A stretch of DNA of 32,569 nucleotides from NCBI GenBank assembly GCA_002690215.1, contig NZDS01000052.1:1-32569 (forward strand), in the 5' to 3' direction. The notes beneath the pieces were generated by a model. It did not search any database and was not told the DNA's origin. It was given only the letters and a program-made list of their open reading frames with translations. Shown in pieces: positions 1 to 7,045 of this stretch. The position numbers were made by a program, and so were the translations under genes. This stretch comes from Rhodospirillaceae bacterium. GTDB lineage: Bacteria > Pseudomonadota > Alphaproteobacteria > UBA2966. How positions within the stretch are numbered: the stretch's first letter is position 1; each line of letters starts with the position of its first letter.

Positions 1-2
1 CC

Positions 3-1802
3 GGTCAGACCTATGTGGTATATGGCACCACCACGCCGCCGGGGGCGCTGGATCTTTCCAATCTCGACGGCACCAACGGCTTCCAAATAAACGGTGCCGC
101 CGGCTCTGAACAGTCGGGTTTCTCCGTCGCTTCGGCCGACATCAACGGTGACGGCAAGGACGACCTGATCATCGGCGCGCCGTTCGGCAGCTCCAGCGCC
201 GGCGACGTCTATGTGATTTTCGGCGCTACCGGAATCCCCGCCAATTTCAATCTCTCCGACCTCAACGGCACCAACGGCTTCCGGTTCGATGGTGGGAGTG
301 GCAAGACCGGTTATTCGGTGAGCTCGGCCGGCGACGTCAACGGCGACGGCATCGAGGATATGCTCGTCGGCGCCCCGAATTACCGTTCCAGCGCTGGTGC
401 CGCCTATGTTGTCTTCGGCGATACCTCGATCGGATCCGACGGGTTGATCGAGCATTCCGACCTCAATGGCACCACCGGATTCCGCGTGGACGGCTTCTCT
501 AGCAGCGACTTGGCCGGCTTCCATGTCAGCAGGGCCGGCGACGTAAACGGCGACGGCTACGATGACTTCATCATCGGGGCCTGCGGGGCCAACAGTTCTG
601 CCGGCTCGAGCTTCGTTGTCTTCGGGGCCGCCAGCTTCAGTTCCTCGTTCCAGATCTCCGAGCTCAATGGCAGCACCGGCTTTCGCCTGAACGGCATTGA
701 CGCCAGTGACCAGAGCGGCATTTCGGTCAGTCAGGCCGGCGACATCAACGGCGACGGATATGCCGATCTGCTGGTCGGTGCCAACCTGGCTGATGGCGGT
801 GGCGACGCCAGCGGCGAGGCCTATGTGGTGTTCGGCAAGGCCAGCGGCTTCTCTGCGACCATCAATCTCACTGACCTCGACGGCACCAACGGCTTCCGTA
901 TCGACGGGGCCAGCGCCGGCGACAATGCGGGCCAGGCCGTCAGCGGGATCGGCGACGTCAACGGCGATGGATACGACGACTTCGTGGTCGGCGCCTACAA
1001 GGGTGGCACCGGCGGCGAGACCTACATCATATTTGGCAACAGTACTGTAGGCTCGACCGGGTCCCTCGAACTGAGCACCTTGACTACCAGCCAGGGTTTC
1101 CGGCTGGACGGCGCCGCTTCGGGTGACTATGCCGGCCGTGCTGTATCGGGTGCGGGCGATTTGAACGGTGACGGTTTCGACGACGTGCTGGTCGGGGCCC
1201 CCCACGCCGATCCCAGCAGCAATTCCAACTCAGGCCAGGCGTTCGTGTTCTACGGCGGAAATTTCACTGGAGCCGTGACCCATCAAGGGACCAGCAGTGC
1301 CGATTCGCTAACCGGTACGAGTGGCGCCAACGTCATGGTGGGCGGTGGTTCCGGCGACGCCATCGTCGGCAATGGCGGTGCCGACGTTATGCGCGGCGGT
1401 GCGGGCGACGACTCTTTGACCGCCAGCGACCTCACTTTCCTGCGCATTGATGGCGGCAGCGGCAGCGACAAGCTGGTGCTTGCCGGCTCAGGCCACAGCC
1501 TCAACCTGACCACCACACCGAACACCAAAATCACCAGTATCGAGCAGATCGACATTAACGGATCTGGTGCCAATACGATCACCCTCAATCTGGGCGACGT
1601 ACTTGATATGTCCGATACGGTAAGCAGCAACCGCACGCAATTGCTCATCGACGGCGGTGCCGACGACACCGTGACGTCCACCGGCCAGAGCTGGTCGGCC
1701 AGCGGTACCACCTCTGTGAGCGGCAACACCTACAACGTCTTCGTCTCGGGCAACGCCCAGTTGCTCGTAGACACCGACATCGGTACCCAGACGATCAACT
1801 AG
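3..1802 (+). CDS. FG-GAP/VCBS-repeat secreted protein with RTX-like C-terminal region (5' partial)
   Basis: The gene enters from outside the window: the frame is open from base 3 and reads GQTYVVYG, the last strand of an FG-GAP repeat, so the GTG at 15 is not a real start. Six further integrin-alpha-like FG-GAP repeats follow, each with a DxNGDGxxD calcium loop and an xYVVFG strand, separated by LNGTNGFRxDG-like linkers. From about base 1280 the pattern changes to RTX/hemolysin-type glycine-aspartate repeats (SADSLTG, SGDAIVG, GGADVMRGGAGDDSL). A beta-rich tail ending LLVDTDIGTQTIN follows, of the kind seen at the C-terminus of type I secretion substrates. The family knowledge is that such proteins are exported in one step by an ABC/HlyD/TolC machine and fold on calcium outside the cell. 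The TolC-like gene at 3075 fits this. An adhesin or surface role is inferred; no catalytic domain is visible. Confidence 0.85.
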   Translation, partial: GQTYVVYGTTTPPGALDLSNLDGTNGFQINGAAGSEQSGFSVASADINGDGKDDLIIGAPFGSSSAGDVYVIFGATGIPANFNLSDLNGTNGFRFDGGSGKTGYSVSSAGDVNGDGIEDMLVGAPNYRSSAGAAYVVFGDTSIGSDGLIEHSDLNGTTGFRVDGFSSSDLAGFHVSRAGDVNGDGYDDFIIGACGANSSAGSSFVVFGAASFSSSFQISELNGSTGFRLNGIDASDQSGISVSQAGDINGDGYADLLVGANLADGGGDASGEAYVVFGKASGFSATINLTDLDGTNGFRIDGASAGDNAGQAVSGIGDVNGDGYDDFVVGAYKGGTGGETYIIFGNSTVGSTGSLELSTLTTSQGFRLDGAASGDYAGRAVSGAGDLNGDGFDDVLVGAPHADPSSNSNSGQAFVFYGGNFTGAVTHQGTSSADSLTGTSGANVMVGGGSGDAIVGNGGADVMRGGAGDDSLTASDLTFLRIDGGSGSDKLVLAGSGHSLNLTTTPNTKITSIEQIDINGSGANTITLNLGDVLDMSDTVSSNRTQLLIDGGADDTVTSTGQSWSASGTTSVSGNTYNVFVSGNAQLLVDTDIGTQTIN

Positions 1803-1826
1803 CCCCAACGGGCCGCTTGGGCGACA

Positions 1827-2972
1827 ATGGCGGCCATGAGCACCCGCGAATACACGCCCGGCAGCGATAGCGCCGAAACTCCGACAGTCGAGATTTCCGG
1901 CTCACGCCAGTTCACGGCCTGGCTGGCGGAGCAGAACCTCAGCCTTGCCTTCACTACCTATCGTGCCGGCAAGCTCTTCCTCATCGGCCTCAATGCTGAC
2001 GGGAAGCTTTCCATTTTCGAGCGCACCTTCGAGCGCTGCATGGGGCTCTTCGCCAGCCAGAGCGGTTTGGTGATGTCGTCGCTCTACCAGCTTTGGCGCT
2101 TCGAGAACGCCCTGCCGGCGGGTGAGATGCACGATGGTTACGACCGTGCCTACGTGCCCCAGGTGGGCTACGTCACGGGTGATCTCGATATCCACGACGT
2201 GGCGCTCGACCCAAACGACCAACCGATCTTCGTCAATACCTTGTTCAGTTGCCTGGCGACTACCGACGATCGCCACAGCTTCACGCCGCTTTGGCAGCCG
2301 CCCTTCATCAGCAAGCTGGCGGCCGAGGACCGTTGCCATCTCAACGGCCTGGCGCTGCACGAAGGCCAGCCGCGCTTCGTCACCGCGGTGTCGCAATCCG
2401 ACGTGGCCGACGGCTGGCGCGATTTTCGCCGTGACGGCGGCTGCGTCATCGACGTGCCCAGCAGCACCGTCATTGCCGGCGGCCTCTCGATGCCGCATTC
2501 GCCGCGCATCTACCAGGGGAAGCTCTGGATGCTCGATTCCGGCAATGGCAACTTCGGCTTTCTCGATCTCGATACGGCCAAATTCGAGGCCGTCACCTTC
2601 CTGCCCGGTTACGGCCGCGGTTTGGCCTTTCACGGCGACTTTGCCGTCGTCGGGCTGTCGCTGCCGCGCGGCACACGAACCTTCGAGGGCCTGGCGCTGG
2701 AGGAAAACATGGCGGCCAAGAACGTCGAGCCGCGCTGTGCTTTGCATGTTATCGATCTTCGGACCGGCGATGCCGTGCACTGGTTGCGCATCGACGGCAT
2801 CGTCGAGGAACTTTACGACGTCATCGCCATGCCCGGTGTGCGTCGTCCCATGGCGATCGGTTTCAGGACCGACGAGGTGCGGCGGGTGATCACCGTAGGT
2901 GAGGGGCCGGAGGTGGAACCTTCGTCCGCCCCGCCCACCCCGGCAGGGCTTAATTCTCCGTTGGTGTCCTGA
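1827..2972 (+). CDS. TIGR03032 (DUF4915) family protein
   Basis: This is a 381-residue protein of the TIGR03032/DUF4915 family, whose biochemical function is not established. Recognisable conserved blocks are TYRAGKLFLIG near residue 45, LYQLWRFEN near 87, the DIHDVAL block near 121, VNTLFSCLA, CHLNGLAL, SMPHSPR and LDSGNG. The alternation of short beta strands with DxHD, HLNG and PHSP turns suggests a beta-propeller-like fold, but that is inference. There is no signal peptide or membrane segment, so it is probably cytoplasmic. It lies 24 bases after the RTX-like gene and about 100 bases before the TolC-like gene, so a role tied to making or exporting the secreted protein is plausible but unproven. 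A second ATG at 1836 (MSTREY) is an equally possible start. Confidence 0.75.
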   Translation: MAAMSTREYTPGSDSAETPTVEISGSRQFTAWLAEQNLSLAFTTYRAGKLFLIGLNADGKLSIFERTFERCMGLFASQSGLVMSSLYQLWRFENALPAGEMHDGYDRAYVPQVGYVTGDLDIHDVALDPNDQPIFVNTLFSCLATTDDRHSFTPLWQPPFISKLAAEDRCHLNGLALHEGQPRFVTAVSQSDVADGWRDFRRDGGCVIDVPSSTVIAGGLSMPHSPRIYQGKLWMLDSGNGNFGFLDLDTAKFEAVTFLPGYGRGLAFHGDFAVVGLSLPRGTRTFEGLALEENMAAKNVEPRCALHVIDLRTGDAVHWLRIDGIVEELYDVIAMPGVRRPMAIGFRTDEVRRVITVGEGPEVEPSSAPPTPAGLNSPLVS

Positions 2973-3074
2973 CCTTCGACCAACCCCTTAGTCACTGATG
3001 GAAAAGGTTTTTTTTGCCACCGATTGAGTTATAGTATGACCATGAAAATGGCATATTTTGGGGCGGATTCTGTT

Positions 3075-5540
3075 ATGAATTCAGTGAAATTTCTCGCTTC
3101 AGCCAGGCGCATGGCAGCTCCGACGGCAATTTCTCTGGCAGCATTCGCGGTTTTTGCGGCCGGCGTTCGGCCGGCGCTTGCCGATTCGCTCGAAGATGCC
3201 ACCGAAAAGGCAGTGCGCACGCATCCCACCGTGATGGCGGCGCGGGCCTTCAAGGACTCGGCCGGAGAGAATGTCGGCCAGGCCAGGGCCGGATTTTTCC
3301 CGACCGTCGATTTCCGCGGCACCAGCGGCTATGCCCGCACCAACAACTCCACCACCCGGGGTACGGGAGGGCACAGCCAGGCCAGCGCCTTCATGTGGCG
3401 CGGCGAGAGCAGCCTGACCTTTAGCCAATTGTTGTGGGACGGCTGGGGCACCAGCAACGGGGTCGAAGCAGCCGAGGCGCGCGTCGATGTCTCGCGTCAC
3501 CAGGTTCTCAATGCCGGCGAGCAGATCGGCCTGCGGGCCGTGAGTTCCTATCTCGATCTCGATCGCAATCGCGAATTGGTGCGGCTGGCCGGGGAAAACG
3601 TCACGATCCACGAAAAGTTGGTCAAGGACGTCAAGCTCAAGGCCGAGTCCGGGGGTGGCAACGAGGCCGACGTCAACCAGGCCGAAGCGAGGCTGGCGCT
3701 GGCCGGGGCCACGGTCGACCAGTTCAAGGGCACGCTCAGGGATGCCGAGGCGGCCTATCTCGAGGCCATCGGCGAGCGGCCGGGCGACACCGTCAGGCCG
3801 CCGGTGCCGGCCCCCGAGGCGCTGCCTGCCGATGTCGACAGCGCCGTCAAAGTGGCGATGGTGAACAGCCCCACGGTCAACACCGCGGTGGCCAACGTCG
3901 GGGCTATGAAAAAAGAATTGGCCAGCGTCCGGGCCGCGCTGATGCCGCGCCTGAGCTTGGACCTGGGCGGCGTGCGCAACGAGAACGCCGGTGGCGTCAA
4001 AGGCCCCAACAACGACTTCACCGCCCAGCTCGTGTTGACCTACAACCTCTTCCGGGGCGGTGGCGATGCAGCGCGTATCCGTTCGACCAGCGCGCTGCTG
4101 CGCGAGGCGACGCTGCGTGAGCTGGAAGCGCGCCGGACGGTCGAAGCCACCACGCGTTTCAGCTACCACGCCCTGATCACCGCCCGTGACCGGCTGCCGA
4201 CACTGCGCGACCATGTCTCGGCCAGCGACAAGGTGGTGAAGGCTTTCACCGAACAATTCAAACTTGGCAAGCGTTCGCTGCTCGATCTGCTCGATGTCGA
4301 AGGCGAGCTGTTCCAAGCCAAGGGCGCGTTGGTCAACGGCGAAGTGGCGTTGATGGTGGCCCACTACCGGGTCTTGGCGACCATGGGCGAGTTGCGCCAG
4401 AGCATGGGCATCGAGAGCGCAGCCGTGGGTGGCACCGATGCCGCCACGCTGGTTGCTGACGCGTCGCCAGCGACGGCCACAGAGAGGGAGACCGAGAAGG
4501 TAGCCGCGGCGAAGGAAGCCGCTGCTGAGAAAGCCGCTGAAGCCAAGGCGGTCGAAGAGGAAGCTGCCAAAATCGCCGAGGCGAAGGCGGCCGAGGTGAA
4601 GGCGGCCAAGGAGGCTGAGGCAAAAGCGGCCGAAGAGGCAGCTGCCAAAGTCGCCAAGGCGAAAGCGGCCGAGGTGAAGGCTGCCAAGGAGGCCGAGGCA
4701 AAAGCGGCCGAAGAGGCGGCTGCCAAAGTCGCCGAAGAGAAAGCGGCCGAGGTGAAGGCTGCCAAGGAGGCCGCTGAGCAAGAGGCCGCCCAAGCAAAGG
4801 CAGCCGAAGCCGAGCCCGCCGAGACCAAATCCGCCGAAGCGCGCATCGTGCCGCCGCCGGAGCTGCTGGCGCGCGAGGCGGCTGAGACGGCCAAGCGCGA
4901 GGAGGAGTTGCGTTTGGCCGTGGAACGGGAGGCCGACCAGAAAGCCGAGGCCGAACGCCAAGCCGCCAAGGCCGCCGAAGTCGAACGCAAGGCCGAGGCG
5001 AAACGCAAGGTGGCTGAAGCCGAACGGAAGGCCGCGGAGGCCGAGCGCAAGGCTGCCGCTGCCGCCGAGGCGGAGCGCCAGGCCGCCGCTGCCGCCGCTG
5101 CTGCCGCCCAGGCGCGAAACAAAAAGGCAGCCGAGGCTGCCGCCGCCATGAAGAAGGCGGCCGCTGCCCAGGCCCGCGCCAAGCAGAGTGAGATTGCCGC
5201 CGCGACGCCCAAACGGGCTTTCTCCAAGGTGCCCCAGGATGAGGCCCTGGAGGCCGGACTGGATGCTTACATGGCCCGGGACTATCGCGTGGCCATGGAT
5301 TATTGGCTGCCCCAGGCCCGGGCCGACGACGCCAACGCCCAATTCCTCGTCGGCGGTCTCTACCACGATGGTGCCGGCGTCATGGCCGACCCGGTGGCGG
5401 CCTATTTCTGGTGGGCCCTGGCCGCCCACAAAGGTCACGGCAAAGCCGAAAGCATGTTGGCGGCACTGGTCACCGAGATGCGTCCCGATCAGGTTGCCGA
5501 GGCCCGGCGCCTGCGTCGCGACTGGCAGCCGATCAACTAG
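3075..5540 (+). CDS. TolC-type outer-membrane channel fused to TolA-like coiled-coil rod and Sel1-like domain
   Basis: This is an outer-membrane factor of type I secretion or efflux. I chose the ATG at 3075 because it gives a clean signal peptide (basic start, hydrophobic AISLAAFAVFAAG, cleavage after ALA near residue 36). A GGGGCGG stretch precedes it, and a possible -10 TATAGT at 3030-3035 would put earlier starts (TTG 3024, ATG 3036) upstream of the transcript. Residues about 37-450 are the TolC domain with its two-fold repeat: SQLLWDG near 117 and LTYNLFRGGG near 321, plus the usual FKLGKRSLLDLLD near 395. Residues about 455-715 are a long Ala/Lys/Glu rod resembling TolA domain II and containing three 26-residue repeats. 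Residues about 720-821 are a Sel1/TPR-like module (AMDYWLPQARADDANAQFLVGGLYHDGAGV, written here in parts: AMDYWLPQ, ANAQFLVGGLYHDG, AAYFWWALAA). Ordinary TolC proteins are 420-500 residues, so the extension nearly doubles the length. TolC C-termini lie in the periplasm, so the rod would be periplasmic. Confidence 0.88.
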   Translation: MNSVKFLASARRMAAPTAISLAAFAVFAAGVRPALADSLEDATEKAVRTHPTVMAARAFKDSAGENVGQARAGFFPTVDFRGTSGYARTNNSTTRGTGGHSQASAFMWRGESSLTFSQLLWDGWGTSNGVEAAEARVDVSRHQVLNAGEQIGLRAVSSYLDLDRNRELVRLAGENVTIHEKLVKDVKLKAESGGGNEADVNQAEARLALAGATVDQFKGTLRDAEAAYLEAIGERPGDTVRPPVPAPEALPADVDSAVKVAMVNSPTVNTAVANVGAMKKELASVRAALMPRLSLDLGGVRNENAGGVKGPNNDFTAQLVLTYNLFRGGGDAARIRSTSALLREATLRELEARRTVEATTRFSYHALITARDRLPTLRDHVSASDKVVKAFTEQFKLGKRSLLDLLDVEGELFQAKGALVNGEVALMVAHYRVLATMGELRQSMGIESAAVGGTDAATLVADASPATATERETEKVAAAKEAAAEKAAEAKAVEEEAAKIAEAKAAEVKAAKEAEAKAAEEAAAKVAKAKAAEVKAAKEAEAKAAEEAAAKVAEEKAAEVKAAKEAAEQEAAQAKAAEAEPAETKSAEARIVPPPELLAREAAETAKREEELRLAVEREADQKAEAERQAAKAAEVERKAEAKRKVAEAERKAAEAERKAAAAAEAERQAAAAAAAAAQARNKKAAEAAAAMKKAAAAQARAKQSEIAAATPKRAFSKVPQDEALEAGLDAYMARDYRVAMDYWLPQARADDANAQFLVGGLYHDGAGVMADPVAAYFWWALAAHKGHGKAESMLAALVTEMRPDQVAEARRLRRDWQPIN
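4563..4796 (+). repeat. Three tandem 78-bp in-frame repeats within the TolC-fusion rod
   Basis: Three head-to-tail 78-base units start at 4563, 4641 and 4719. Each encodes 26 residues beginning AAK(I/V)A and containing KAAEVKAAKEA. The first two are nearly identical; the third diverges in its last nine codons. They lie inside the coiled-coil rod of the TolC fusion. The unit is a whole number of codons, so copy-number change would lengthen or shorten the rod without a frameshift. The unit is not a multiple of the coiled-coil heptad (26 = 7x3+5), which suggests a single alpha helix or a helix with stutters. Confidence 0.85.
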
Positions 5541-5571
5541 GAAACAGGCTGCTGGAGGCCGGGGAGGCAAT

Positions 5572-5919
5572 ATGGCGATCACACGTAACCACACCACCGG
5601 CCGTATGAGCCAGTGCGTCGTGCATGGCGACACGGTCTACCTGGCGGGACAGGTGGCGAACGATCCCGAGACCGGGGCCGGCGATCAAACGCGGCAGGTC
5701 CTGGAAAAGATAGACGGCCTGCTGGCCGAGGTCGGCAGCGACAAGTCGAAGTTGCTGTCAGCGCAGATCTGGCTCACCGACATCCGCGACTTCGCGGCCA
5801 TGAACGAGGCCTGGGATGCTTGGGTACCCGAGGGCCAAGCGCCGGCTCGGGCCACCGGCGAGGTGCGCCTGGCGCGTCCCGAGTTCCGCGTCGAAATCAT
5901 CGTCGTCGCCGCCAAATAG
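5572..5919 (+). CDS. RidA/YjgF/YER057c family protein
   Basis: This 115-residue protein has the usual RidA length. Family members are trimers that hydrolyse reactive enamine/imine intermediates to ketones and ammonia, mostly those released by PLP enzymes. The visible signature is the central VYLAGQVANDPETGAGDQTRQ block, split here as VYLAGQVA and DQTRQVLEKID, and the C-terminal PARATGEVRLARPEFRVEI. In that segment Arg93 aligns with the carboxylate-binding arginine of active RidA. The ATG at 5572 is preceded by GGAGGC(A) with suitable spacing. The conserved glutamate at the end of canonical RidA (IEIEA) is replaced by a VEIIVVA tail, so this may be a paralogue (Rid2/3-like or YoaB-like) rather than RidA proper. 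It lies 31 bases downstream of the TolC fusion, with no functional link evident. Confidence 0.85.
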   Translation: MAITRNHTTGRMSQCVVHGDTVYLAGQVANDPETGAGDQTRQVLEKIDGLLAEVGSDKSKLLSAQIWLTDIRDFAAMNEAWDAWVPEGQAPARATGEVRLARPEFRVEIIVVAAK

Positions 5920-5952
5920 GGGCTCCCTCCCGCTTCCGGCCCTGGCGGCCGA

Positions 5953-7038
5953 ATGTCAATGGCTGTTTCTAAACGAACAATCCGGCGTCTGCGCACGGTT
6001 TTCGTGCTGGCGCTGGTTATGGCGTTGCTTGTCCTGGGCACGGTCTTTCTCTCCAGCGCCGTACTCGATCAGCCGGTCTCAGACCGCAACCTGATCGAAG
6101 CCGTGGTTCTTGGTGGCCTGATCGGCGGCCTGCTGGCGGCTTATGAGCTGCTGCTGGTCGAGGGGCGTTATGGCGGGTGGATTCGGCGCGCCCACTTTGC
6201 GCTGTCGCTGGGCCTCAGCGCCGTCGTCTATCTGGTTGTCATTCCCGGCACCATTCTGCTTTACGAGGCCTGGGCCTACGGCAACGACGATCCCAACACC
6301 TACATGGGTTTCGCTATCGATCACGATCTTGCCGTGGTGCTCGACGTGGTCTCCGGTATCGCCATCTTTTCGCTGTTGCTGTTCGTCATTGCCATGCGGC
6401 GCGCAGTCGGTGGGCACGAGATGGCGAACATTCTGCTCGGCCGCTACCGGCGTGGCATAGCCGAGCAACGCGTGTTCATGTTCGTCGATTTAGAAGATTC
6501 GACCCGCCAGACGGAAAGGTTGGGCGACCTGGGCGCCTATCGCTTGATCTCGATGTTCTTCTTCGACATCGATGAAGCCATCCTCGATTTCGAGGGCCGG
6601 GCGCACCGTTACGTCGGCGACGAGGTCGTGATTAGCTGGCCACTGGCGCAGGGTCTCAGGAATGTCAACGCACTACGCTGCTTCTTCGCCATCGAGGAAA
6701 TCATCGAACGCCGCGCCAGCCGCTATCAAGCCGCTTTCGGTGTCGTGCCGAAGTTTCGGGCAGGACTCCATTGCGGGCCCGTTATCGTCGGCCAGAGCGG
6801 CGATTCACGCCGCCAGGTGGCGCTGTTTGGCGATACCGTCAACACCACAGCGCGGCTGGAAAAAAGAAGCCGCGAGTTGGGCTGCCGTTTGCTGGCGTCG
6901 GCGGACTACATCGAGCGCGCGAGCCTGCCCGATGAGTTTGAGGCCAGCTCGTTGGGCAACTTTCAACTGCGTGGCCGCCAGCAAGAGATCGAACTTTTCG
7001 ATGTCCGCCGGCGCCCCCCAGTCACTACAACTGCTTAG
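5953..7038 (+). CDS. Membrane-bound class III adenylate/guanylate cyclase
   Basis: This is a 361-residue protein with an N-terminal membrane sensor and a C-terminal class III nucleotide cyclase domain that makes cAMP (or cGMP) from the triphosphate. Four hydrophobic segments lie near residues 15-37, 47-68, 81-104 and 127-148. The cyclase domain follows from about 173: FVDLEDST supplies the first metal aspartate (Asp179), YVGDEVVISW the second (Asp223), and VNTTARLE the transition-state Asn297 and Arg301. All the core catalytic residues are therefore present, and the enzyme is probably active. The membrane part is not a CHASE or HAMP module that I recognise. A second ATG at 5959 is possible, and neither start has a strong ribosome-binding site. 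The gene ends seven bases from the convergent dehydratase at 7046. Confidence 0.88.
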   Translation: MSMAVSKRTIRRLRTVFVLALVMALLVLGTVFLSSAVLDQPVSDRNLIEAVVLGGLIGGLLAAYELLLVEGRYGGWIRRAHFALSLGLSAVVYLVVIPGTILLYEAWAYGNDDPNTYMGFAIDHDLAVVLDVVSGIAIFSLLLFVIAMRRAVGGHEMANILLGRYRRGIAEQRVFMFVDLEDSTRQTERLGDLGAYRLISMFFFDIDEAILDFEGRAHRYVGDEVVISWPLAQGLRNVNALRCFFAIEEIIERRASRYQAAFGVVPKFRAGLHCGPVIVGQSGDSRRQVALFGDTVNTTARLEKRSRELGCRLLASADYIERASLPDEFEASSLGNFQLRGRQQEIELFDVRRRPPVTTTA

Positions 7039-7045
7039 CTAACGT

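Noticed and set aside
3001-3016. T8 tract after the TIGR03032 gene as a terminator
   Set aside because: The sequence before it gives only a 4-bp interrupted stem, too weak to call.
4500-5200. Possible CRISPR or satellite array
   Set aside because: The repeats are contiguous, coding and in frame with no spacers; they are protein repeats of a helical rod.
3099-5633. Long open frame on the minus strand opposite the TolC fusion (844 codons)
   Set aside because: It is a by-product of GC-rich codon bias: the composition is Gly/Leu/Arg/His-rich without family motifs, whereas the plus strand has a signal peptide and clear TolC motifs.
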